Of a stretch of 64,000 nt of DNA, positions 56,175-64,000 are shown piece after piece; positions within the stretch are counted from its first letter, which is position 1, and the number at the start of each line of letters is the position of its first letter. The notes below the pieces were generated by a model. That model was not told the origin of the DNA, ran no database searches, and saw only the letters and a list, made by a program, of their open reading frames with translations. Origin of the DNA: Streptomyces viridiviolaceus (GTDB taxonomy: Bacteria > Actinomycetota > Actinomycetes > Streptomycetales > Streptomycetaceae); NCBI RefSeq assembly GCF_014650995.1, contig NZ_BMWA01000032.1, forward strand, positions 39,445-103,444, written 5' to 3'. The position numbers were made by a program, and so were the translations under genes.

Positions 56175-58238
56175 TCATCCCCGGTTCAGCTCGAACCAGA
56201 CCACCTTCCCCGTGCTCAGCCGCGTCGCGCCCCAGCGCCGGGCCAGCCGGTTCACCAGGTACAGCCCGCGCCCGCCCTCGTCCGTGGCGCGCGCCTGCCG
56301 CAGCCGGGGCAGCTGCGGCACGTCGTCGCCGACCTCGCAGCGCAGCACGTCGGTGCGCAGCAGCCGCAGGGTGACCGGCCGGGAGGCGTAGCGGACCGCA
56401 TTGGTCACGACTTCACTGACCAGCAGCTCGACGGAGTCGGACAGCTCCTCCAGGCCCCAGCGGGCGAGCGCGCGCCGGGCGAGCCGCCGGGCCCGGCCGG
56501 GCGCCGCGTCCTCCGGCTCCAGGAACCAGTACGCCACGTCGCTCGGCGCGATCCCGTCGAAACGGGCGGCGAGCAGCGCGATGTCGTCGTCCCGGTCGCC
56601 CGGCCCCAGCATGTCCAGCACCTCGTCGCACAGCGCCTCCAGCGGCGGCGGGTGGTCGGGCCCGGTCAGCTGCGCGGTCGCGGCGAGCTTCTCCCGCAGC
56701 TGTTCTATGCCGGTCCACACGTCCCGCAGCCGGGACTCGACCAGCCCGTCGGTGTAGAGCAGCAGGGTCGCGCCCGCCGGGGCGTCCAGCTCCACGGCCT
56801 CGAAGTCCACCCCGCCGACGCCGATCGGGGCGCCCGCCGGCACCGGCAGCACCTCGGCCCGGCCGCCCAGGTGCAACAGGACCGGCGGCGGGTGGCCCGC
56901 GTTGGCGATGGTGATGCGGTGCGACACCGGGTCGTACACGGCGTACAGACACGTCGCCATGCGGTCGGTGCCGAGGCGCTGGGCCTGTTCGTCCAGGTGG
57001 TGCAGCACCTCCTGCGGGGGCAGGTCCAGCCCGGCCAGGGTCTGCGCGGTGGTGCGCAGCTGGCCCATGATCGCGGCTGAGGTCATGGAGTGGCCCATGA
57101 CGTCCCCGACGACCAGCGCGACCCGGCTGCCGGGCAGCGGGATGGCGTCGTACCAGTCGCCGCCGACCCGCGCGGTCTCGGCGGCGGGGAGGTAGCGGGA
57201 GGCCAGCCGCACGCCGGTGCAGCGCGGCAGGTTCTCCGGCAGCATGGTGCGCTGCAGCTCGTCCGCGATGTACGCCTCACGCCCGTACAGCACCGCCTTG
57301 TCGATGCCGAGCGCGCTGTGCGTGGCGAGCTGGGCGGCCACGAGCAGGTCGTCGGCCTCGAAGGCGATGCGCTCGGGGAGGCGCAGGAACAGGGCGGCCC
57401 CGATCACCCGGCGCCGGCCGCGCAGCGGCGCGAGGATCGCCCGCTGGCCGCCGGGCACGGCGAACTCGCCGCCCTCGCCGATCAGCTCGGGCAGCGCGGC
57501 GCGGGCGGCGGGCGCGTCGGTGAAGACCGGACGCACCCCGCGCAGCACCTCGGCGAGCGCACTGCCGGGCCGCACCTCGCACAGCTCGGAACCGACCGTC
57601 TCCAGCTCGGAGGGCTCCGGCTGGACCGCGGGCATGAATCCGCTCTCGGTGTCACGCTCGGCCGGGATCCGGTCGGTGCGCCGCAGCCGCAGCACCAGCG
57701 GGCCGGTGGGCCGCTCGTCGCCGACCGGCAGCGGCTCGCGCAGATAGACCAGGATGGCGTCCGCGAAGGTCGGCACCGTGGCCCGGCACAGCCCCATCAC
57801 GATCTCGTCGAGGTCCATGCCCCGCGCGATCCGCCGGGTCGCGGCCCCCACGAACCGCAGCCGGTCCCCGTCCCGGCGCATGGGTGTGGGCCGCCCGGGC
57901 GCGGGGTTCTGCCCGGTACGGCGGTCCTGGTCCGCCCGGCGGTTCTGCGGCGCCGGCGCCCCGCCGGACCCGGCGGGCTCGCCGCCCGGCTGGAGGGGTA
58001 CGCCCTCGGCCGCGGGCCGGGGCCGGTGCGTGTCGGGCTCGGCCGACTGCTCGGCGCCCGGCTGGGAGTGCTCGGAGACACCCACGGGGTTCGTGCCCGG
58101 CGGCTCTCCGGCGCGCCCCTGTGCCGGTAACGCGGCTCCGGGGGAACGCAGGAGCGCCCCGCGGGGATCCGCGGGGTCGGCGCCCGCCTGGGGGCGTTCG
58201 AAGGAGGTCGGCTGCTCCGTCACGCGTGTCGAATCCAT
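56175..58238 (-). CDS. SpoIIE-type PP2C phosphatase with GAF and anti-sigma kinase-like domains
   Basis: A 687-residue signalling protein. After a ~120-residue disordered Pro/Gly-rich N-terminus, residues ~125-335 are a GAF-like sensor (RRIARGMDLDEIVMGLCRAT, AILAPLRGRRRVIGAALFLR). Residues ~335-560 are the PP2C/SpoIIE phosphatase with metal aspartates in GGDWYDAIPL, VGDVMGHSM and DDDIALLAARF. Residues ~575-687 are an HATPase_c anti-sigma-kinase-like domain (VSEVVTNAVRYA, DEGGRGLYLVNRLARRWG). Streptomyces has many such proteins, acting on anti-anti-sigma partners not seen here. The start is ATG 58238; the 280-bp stretch upstream holds no gene. Confidence 0.93.
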   Translation of the reverse strand: MDSTRVTEQPTSFERPQAGADPADPRGALLRSPGAALPAQGRAGEPPGTNPVGVSEHSQPGAEQSAEPDTHRPRPAAEGVPLQPGGEPAGSGGAPAPQNRRADQDRRTGQNPAPGRPTPMRRDGDRLRFVGAATRRIARGMDLDEIVMGLCRATVPTFADAILVYLREPLPVGDERPTGPLVLRLRRTDRIPAERDTESGFMPAVQPEPSELETVGSELCEVRPGSALAEVLRGVRPVFTDAPAARAALPELIGEGGEFAVPGGQRAILAPLRGRRRVIGAALFLRLPERIAFEADDLLVAAQLATHSALGIDKAVLYGREAYIADELQRTMLPENLPRCTGVRLASRYLPAAETARVGGDWYDAIPLPGSRVALVVGDVMGHSMTSAAIMGQLRTTAQTLAGLDLPPQEVLHHLDEQAQRLGTDRMATCLYAVYDPVSHRITIANAGHPPPVLLHLGGRAEVLPVPAGAPIGVGGVDFEAVELDAPAGATLLLYTDGLVESRLRDVWTGIEQLREKLAATAQLTGPDHPPPLEALCDEVLDMLGPGDRDDDIALLAARFDGIAPSDVAYWFLEPEDAAPGRARRLARRALARWGLEELSDSVELLVSEVVTNAVRYASRPVTLRLLRTDVLRCEVGDDVPQLPRLRQARATDEGGRGLYLVNRLARRWGATRLSTGKVVWFELNRG

Positions 58239-58518
58239 CCGTCCGCGACTGCGCGCCGCGCGTGCAGTTCGTCCCGCAGAAGTCCCGATACCCGGTACTC
58301 GCGCCCGAGGAACGGAATTCCCACGTGGTCAGAGGCTGTTCCTGTGCGACCGGGGGGCCGACCGCGGCCCGTACCGGTGTTGCCCTCGTACCCCTCGCTC
58401 ACGTCCTGCCGCCCCTCGGTGACGATCGGTCAAGCTCAGCGCGCGCCCCGGCAGTTGCCACCGCGCGCCCTTGCGGAGGACGATCCTACGTTTCTTGCCG
58501 GGGGGCACATCAAGGGTC

Positions 58519-59229
58519 TCATGAGGACACATGCGCGGGCGTGCGATCCCAGTCGCCGGGCAGAGAAGGCACCGTCCAGGCGGGATCCGGACGCCAGTCC
58601 TCCCAGCCGTCCGGGAACGGCGGCCCCCAGGCGCGGATCACCTCCACCGCGGCGCGCCCGGCCTCGCGCACCCGCTCGGCGAGCCGGGCGTCCATCAGCC
58701 CGTCCCGCTGCGCCTGGGCGAACTCGTCCTCGTCCCGCCAGTGCCAACTGCGGTCCGGGTGGACGGACAGGTCCAGGAAGTGGTCCTCGGAGTCGACCCC
58801 GCCCTCCCAGCGGGCGAGCGGCTCCTCCAGGTTCACGTACCAGTTCTTGAAACGCCAGCCCGGCTCCCAGAACAGCCACACCGACCAGGGTTCACCGGGC
58901 CGCGCCAGCTTCAGCACGCCCGTGCCGAACCACCGGTCGCGCTGCACGGTCCTGGGCTTGGTGTAGCGCGACTCCAGGGGTTCCAGGTGCACGGGCGTGC
59001 CGTCGGCGAGCACCGGCTTCACGCACTCGGTGCCGGGCGCCAGCCACACGGCGAGCAGTTCGGCGTCGTCCCGTACGACGGTGACGGGACGCGCGATGTG
59101 GAAGCCCCGGCCGCCGTTCTCCCGGTACCGCCACAGTATGTGGCTCCCCGGCGCCCAGAAGACCGGCGACGCCGGGGCCGTTGTTCCGTCCGTGTCCGCC
59201 GTCGTGCTCACCGCTTCACCGTCTGCCAT
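58519..59229 (-). CDS. DUF402 domain protein
   Basis: A 236-residue cytosolic DUF402 protein, related to FomD/nucleoside-diphosphate phosphatase-type folds. Conserved residues fall in LWRYRENGGRGFHIARPVTV, WEPGWRFKNWYVNLEEP and SEDHFLDLSVHPD, where the acidic and tryptophan-rich patches would bind metal and substrate. Function in Streptomyces is unknown. The start is ATG 59229, 46 bp upstream of the fumC stop region on the same strand. Confidence 0.9.
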   Translation of the reverse strand: MADGEAVSTTADTDGTTAPASPVFWAPGSHILWRYRENGGRGFHIARPVTVVRDDAELLAVWLAPGTECVKPVLADGTPVHLEPLESRYTKPRTVQRDRWFGTGVLKLARPGEPWSVWLFWEPGWRFKNWYVNLEEPLARWEGGVDSEDHFLDLSVHPDRSWHWRDEDEFAQAQRDGLMDARLAERVREAGRAAVEVIRAWGPPFPDGWEDWRPDPAWTVPSLPGDWDRTPAHVSS

Positions 59230-59275
59230 GGACAGATATTAGGTGCCGTGCGCACGGGTCGCCGTGGCGACGGTG

Positions 59276-60661
59276 TCACGGACGGGTCATGCGCAGCACG
59301 TCGAGGGCCTCGTCCAGCTGCTCGTCCGTCAGGTCGCCGCGCTCGACGTAGCCGCCCTCGAGCACGACCTGACGGATCGTCTTCCGCTCGGCCAGCGCCT
59401 TCTTGGCCACCTTGGCGGCCTCCTCGTATCCGATGTACTTGTTGAGCGGGGTGACCACGGAGGGCGAGGACTCGGCGTACTCACGGGCCCGTTCCCGGTG
59501 GGCGACGATGCCGTCGACGGTCCGGTCGGCGAGCAGCCGCGACACGTTGGCGAGCAGCCGGACGGACTCCAGCACGTTCTTGGCGATGACCGGCAGCATG
59601 ACGTTGAGCTCGAAGTTGCCCGCGGCGCCGGCGGTGGCGACGGTGGCGTCGTTGCCGACGACCTGGGCGGCGACCATGAGCACGGCCTCCGGAATGACCG
59701 GGTTGACCTTGCCCGGCATGATGGACGACCCCGGCTGGAGGTCGGGCAGGGAGATCTCCGCGAGCCCGGTCCGCGGTCCGGAGGACATCCAGCGCAGATC
59801 GTTGGCGATCTTCGTCAGTCCGACGGCGATGGTCCGCAGCTGCCCGCTGGTCTCGACGATGCCGTCCCGCGCCCCCTGGGCCTCGAAGTGGTCGCGCGCC
59901 TCGGTGAGCGGCAGCCCGGTCGTGCGGGCGACCTCCTCGATGACGGCGGCGGAGAAACCGGGCGGCGTGTTGATGCCGGTGCCGACGGCGGTGCCGCCGA
60001 GCGGCAGTTCGGCGAGCCGGGGCAGGGAGGCGTTCAACCGCTCGATGCCGTACCGCACCTGGGCCGCGTACCCGCCGAACTCCTGCCCCAGCGTGACGGG
60101 GGTGGCGTCCATGAGGTGCGTGCGCCCGGACTTCACGACATCGGCGAACTCCTCGGACTTGCGGGTCAGGGAGGCGGCGAGGTGGTCGAGGGCCGGGATC
60201 AGGTCACGGGTGACGGCGGCGGTGGCGGCGATGTGGATCGACGACGGGAAGACGTCGTTGGACGACTGGGAGGCGTTGACGTGGTCGTTGGGGTGGACGT
60301 CCCGGCCGAGCCGCTCGGTGGCGAGGGTGGCGATGACCTCGTTGGTGTTCATGTTGGACGAGGTCCCCGACCCCGTCTGGAACACGTCCACGGGGAAGTG
60401 CTCGTCCCACTTCCCCTCGGCGACCTCCCCGGCCGCCTCCTGGATCGCCTCGGCGACGTCCTTGTCGAGCACCCCCAGCCGCGCGTTCACCTTCGCGGCC
60501 GCCCCCTTGATACGGGCGAGCGCCTCGATGTGCGCCCGCTCGATCCGCTGCCCGGAGACGGGGAAGTTCTCGACGGCCCGCTGGGTCTGCGCCCGCCACT
60601 TGGCCTCGGCGGGGACCCGGACCTCGCCCATGGAGTCGTGCTCGATGCGGTATTCGCTCAT
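59276..60661 (-). CDS. fumC: class II fumarate hydratase FumC
   Basis: A 461-residue iron-independent fumarase of the TCA cycle (fumarate to malate). Signatures: RSGRTHLMDATP-type (GRTHLMDATPVTL), TGSGTSSNMN (VFQTGSGTSSNMNTNEVI), and the aspartase/fumarase signature GSSIMPGKVNP. Length matches the class (~465). The start is ATG 60661. Its position about 200 bp downstream of a class I fumarase, separated by a GC-rich repeat, gives the cell both iron-dependent and iron-free forms. Confidence 0.96.
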   Translation of the reverse strand: MSEYRIEHDSMGEVRVPAEAKWRAQTQRAVENFPVSGQRIERAHIEALARIKGAAAKVNARLGVLDKDVAEAIQEAAGEVAEGKWDEHFPVDVFQTGSGTSSNMNTNEVIATLATERLGRDVHPNDHVNASQSSNDVFPSSIHIAATAAVTRDLIPALDHLAASLTRKSEEFADVVKSGRTHLMDATPVTLGQEFGGYAAQVRYGIERLNASLPRLAELPLGGTAVGTGINTPPGFSAAVIEEVARTTGLPLTEARDHFEAQGARDGIVETSGQLRTIAVGLTKIANDLRWMSSGPRTGLAEISLPDLQPGSSIMPGKVNPVIPEAVLMVAAQVVGNDATVATAGAAGNFELNVMLPVIAKNVLESVRLLANVSRLLADRTVDGIVAHRERAREYAESSPSVVTPLNKYIGYEEAAKVAKKALAERKTIRQVVLEGGYVERGDLTDEQLDEALDVLRMTRP

Positions 60662-60744
60662 ACCGGGTACAGCGCGGCAGGGGTGGCGGATGTTCCGCCT
60701 CTCGGCCCGTCCGGCGGTGGGAAACTCAGTCCGTCCGCCGGTTG

Positions 60745-60805
60745 GAGCACAGCCCCTCCGGCGTTCGAGGAGCGGGCGTCCGGGGGCGGAGCCCCCGGGG
60801 GGAAG
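60745..60805. repeat. Streptomyces-type interspersed GC-rich element
   Basis: The segment starting AGCCCCTCCGGCGTTCGAGG and ending in the hairpin CCGGGGGC-GGA-GCCCCCGG (60780-60798) is the kind of short repeat found between many Streptomyces genes; this is from general familiarity, not a search. It lies between the two fumarase genes and may terminate the class I transcript. Confidence 0.6.
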
Positions 60806-60856
60806 GAACCGGTGAGGGCGGCGGGGGCGAAGGACCGCTCCCGCCGCACCGAAGGG

Positions 60857-62533
<1,677 letters not shown>

Positions 62534-62634
62534 TCCTCACTCGACATCACGCGCGGCTGGATTCCTCAGCAACGACGGCTGGCCTCCATTGGCAGCGTCC
62601 ACCAGCGTAAAACCTGACACAGACGGCGAGCTTG

Positions 62635-62653
62635 TGAGGTAAGGCTCAGTTGG
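62635..62653 (-). promoter_or_regulatory. iron-box-like element upstream of class I fumarase
   Basis: On the minus strand the segment CCAACTGAGCCTTACCTCA matches the right half of the DmdR/IdeR iron box (TGAGCCTAACCTAA) at 12 of 14 positions, while the left half is poor. It lies ~102 bp upstream of an iron-sulphur fumarase. Iron-dependent control is plausible but unproven. Confidence 0.4.
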
Positions 62654-62682
62654 GGGACGCGAGGTCGTCCACAGCCCTAGTC

Positions 62683-62696
62683 GCGATCTATCGCGT
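62683..62696. promoter_or_regulatory. palindrome CGCGAT-CT-ATCGCG in a -35 region, candidate operator
   Basis: Six-base arms are perfectly complementary around CT. The site covers the -35 position of the promoter whose -10 (TACGCT, 62702-62707) directly precedes the GTG at 62714. A repressor bound here would block the leaderless transcript. Confidence 0.5.
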
Positions 62697-62713
62697 TTCG
62701 GTACGCTGCTGTC

Positions 62714-63415
62714 GTGGACCTTCAGAAGCACGCCGAACGGCAGGGCACGGCACCGGCGTTGTCCGAGCTGCGCGCCTCGGACGCCGACCGTGACCGCATC
62801 GCCGACATGCTGCGCGAAGCCCTCGCCGAGGGTCGCCTGACCGCCGACGAGCACGCCGAGCGCGTCGAGGGCGTGCTGGCCGCCAAGACGGTCGGCGAGC
62901 TGGACGTGTTCGTGCGGGACCTGCCCGCCGGGCACGCCGCGCGCACCGCCCCGGCCTCCGCTCCCGCGCCCAACCGTCCCACCGCCGGCGCGATCCCCTC
63001 GGACCCCGACGACAACGTGGTGGCGGTGTTCAGCAGCGCCGTCCGCAAGGGCCGCTGGCGCGCCGGCCGTCGCATCCATGCGTACGCGATCTTCGGCAGC
63101 GTCGAGATAGACCTCAGCGAGGCGCTCTTCGAGTACCAGCAGGTCGTGGTCAAGGCGATCTCGGTCTTCGGCAGCGTCGAGGTCCGCGTCCCGGAGAACG
63201 TGTCGCTGCGCGGCACGGGCGGCGGCGTGCTCGGCAACTTCGAGGTGAGCACGCTCGACTCGGGCGAGGCCGACGCCCCCGTGGTCTACGTGGACGGCTG
63301 GGCCGTCCTGGGCAGCGTCGAGGCGCGGCCCAGGCGCGGCAAGCTCGTCGCCGACATCCTCGACCGGGTGCAGCGCAAGGTCGACAAGGGTTTGCGCCGG
63401 CATCTGGAGCGTTGA
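62714..63415 (+). CDS. DUF1707 / LiaF-like domain protein
   Basis: A 233-residue protein. Residues ~18-70 are a DUF1707 domain (ELRASDADRDRIADMLREAL, GRLTADEHAERV). Residues ~120-220 form a LiaF-like/cell-wall-active-antibiotic-response region with repeated FGSVE units (AIFGSVEIDLSEALF, VFGSVEVRVPENV, VLGSVEARPR). Such proteins are thought to report on envelope stress. The GTG start is at the end of a -10 element, so the mRNA is probably leaderless. Confidence 0.9.
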   Translation: MDLQKHAERQGTAPALSELRASDADRDRIADMLREALAEGRLTADEHAERVEGVLAAKTVGELDVFVRDLPAGHAARTAPASAPAPNRPTAGAIPSDPDDNVVAVFSSAVRKGRWRAGRRIHAYAIFGSVEIDLSEALFEYQQVVVKAISVFGSVEVRVPENVSLRGTGGGVLGNFEVSTLDSGEADAPVVYVDGWAVLGSVEARPRRGKLVADILDRVQRKVDKGLRRHLER

Positions 63416-63543
63416 CCGATGTGAATTCCGGGTGGATCGTGCGGCGAAAGCGGCGGTTCGGAACTCAGTGCATAGGCACGCGCACAGCGGGTAGGCCTTG
63501 ACGCATCGTCTCTCGCTCGCGAAGCCGTCGTCAGGAGTAGACC

Positions 63544-63924
63544 GTGCTGCAACCGCCGCATTCGTCCCTGCAGGTAGCTGCCGTTCCGGCCCAGCGGGTG
63601 CCCGGACGTGACAGGGACCAGGATGCTCCCTGGCACACCGAGGCGGTGTGCCGGCGCGACGAGGCCGGGCTGTTCTTCGCGCCCTCGAAGGAGCCCACCG
63701 CCGCCCGGCTCTCCCGGGAGGAGGCGGCCAAGCGCGTCTGCGCCCGCTGTCCGGTCATGGTCGAGTGTCGTGAGCACGCACTCCTGCAGCCCGAGCCGTA
63801 CGGCGTCTGGGGCGGACTCACCGCCGCCGAGCGCCGCGTGGTCCTGGCCCGTCGCCGCCGCCGCGAGATGGAACTGAAGAAGACGGCCCGCGCGGCGGCG
63901 GGACGCATAGTGGCGGCCGGCTAG
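63544..63924 (+). CDS. WhiB-family iron-sulphur regulator
   Basis: A 126-residue Wbl protein. Four cluster-ligating cysteines are in EAVCRRDEAG and RVCARCPVMVEC, the turn is GVWGGLTAAERR, and a basic C-terminus RRRRREMELKK should contact DNA. Wbl proteins bind a [4Fe-4S] cluster and the primary sigma factor to steer development or stress genes. GTG 63544 has AGGAG six bases upstream. A 21-bp hairpin follows. Confidence 0.95.
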   Translation: MLQPPHSSLQVAAVPAQRVPGRDRDQDAPWHTEAVCRRDEAGLFFAPSKEPTAARLSREEAAKRVCARCPVMVECREHALLQPEPYGVWGGLTAAERRVVLARRRRREMELKKTARAAAGRIVAAG

Positions 63925-63934
63925 CAGGCAGCGA

Positions 63935-63980
63935 CGCCGAAGGGGCACCCCCCTGTGCGCAGGGGGGTGCCCCTTCGGCG
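63935..63980 (+). terminator. 21-bp perfect hairpin downstream of the WhiB-like gene
   Basis: Arms 63935-63955 and 63960-63980 are exactly complementary over 21 bp with a TGCG loop, starting 11 bp after the stop codon. It lacks a U-tract but is an obvious transcription stop. Confidence 0.85.
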
Positions 63981-64000
63981 GCGCGAGGGCCGCGGGGACC

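Overview
The window is a continuous stretch of a very GC-rich actinobacterial chromosome, almost certainly Streptomyces or a close relative. Codon third positions are overwhelmingly G or C and GTG starts are frequent. Gene content is typical of the genus: a WhiB-like regulator, a DUF1707 protein, a SpoIIE-type phosphatase with an anti-sigma-like kinase domain, a secreted GH18 chitinase behind DasR-like repeats, a class A penicillin-binding protein and a SigE-family sigma factor. I see no tRNA, rRNA, CRISPR array, transposase or prophage. The left edge cuts through GTP-dependent PEP carboxykinase.

Layout. 1-9 kb: pckG, a secreted propeller/Ig-like protein, a lipoprotein, a membrane-anchored peptidoglycan amidase and an AlaA-like aminotransferase. 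9-16 kb: a divergent catabolic cluster with an N-acyl-D-amino-acid deacylase and a D-serine-dehydratase-like enzyme on the left, and a 2-keto-3-deoxygluconate-type kinase, an IclR regulator, RidA and a GntP-family permease on the right. The parts fit a route deacylase > PLP dehydratase > RidA > KDG kinase, as expected for (N-acyl-)D-glucosaminate; this is an inference. 16-22 kb: an acidic protein, a divergent Nramp-like transporter, a sigma/anti-sigma-like pair and the chitinase. 22.5-34 kb: a Tad/Flp pilus locus (zinc-ribbon protein, CpaB, TadZ, two TadE-like pseudopilins, TadA, TadB, TadC, histidine kinase, response regulator, Flp pilin, TadG-like protein, lipoprotein, OmpA-domain protein). 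No prepilin peptidase is present. 34-38 kb: a WXG100-like cassette that looks like a type VII secretion substrate module, with weaker codon bias. 38-46 kb: a luciferase-like oxidoreductase, a methyltransferase, a winged-helix protein, a roughly 1-kb gene-poor stretch, a PIN-PhoH protein, a transglycosylase and an AI-2E family transporter. 46-54 kb: ahpD-ahpC divergent from oxyR, a 126-127 bp tandem repeat, a PadR-controlled ABC exporter, and a ribbon-helix-helix/SPFH pair. 54-64 kb: the penicillin-binding protein, the SpoIIE phosphatase, a DUF402 protein, class II and class I fumarases side by side, the DUF1707 protein and the WhiB-like protein.

The most interesting items are the candidate glucosaminate/D-amino-acid module, the Tad locus with its apparent CTG start and embedded two-component system, several strong unassigned palindromes next to regulators (PadR, SPFH/RHH, IclR, Tad promoter), a hairpin that buries a ribosome binding site at 6.95 kb, a short upstream ORF before phoH, the G-rich tandem repeat, and an Nramp-like protein lacking the canonical metal-binding motifs.
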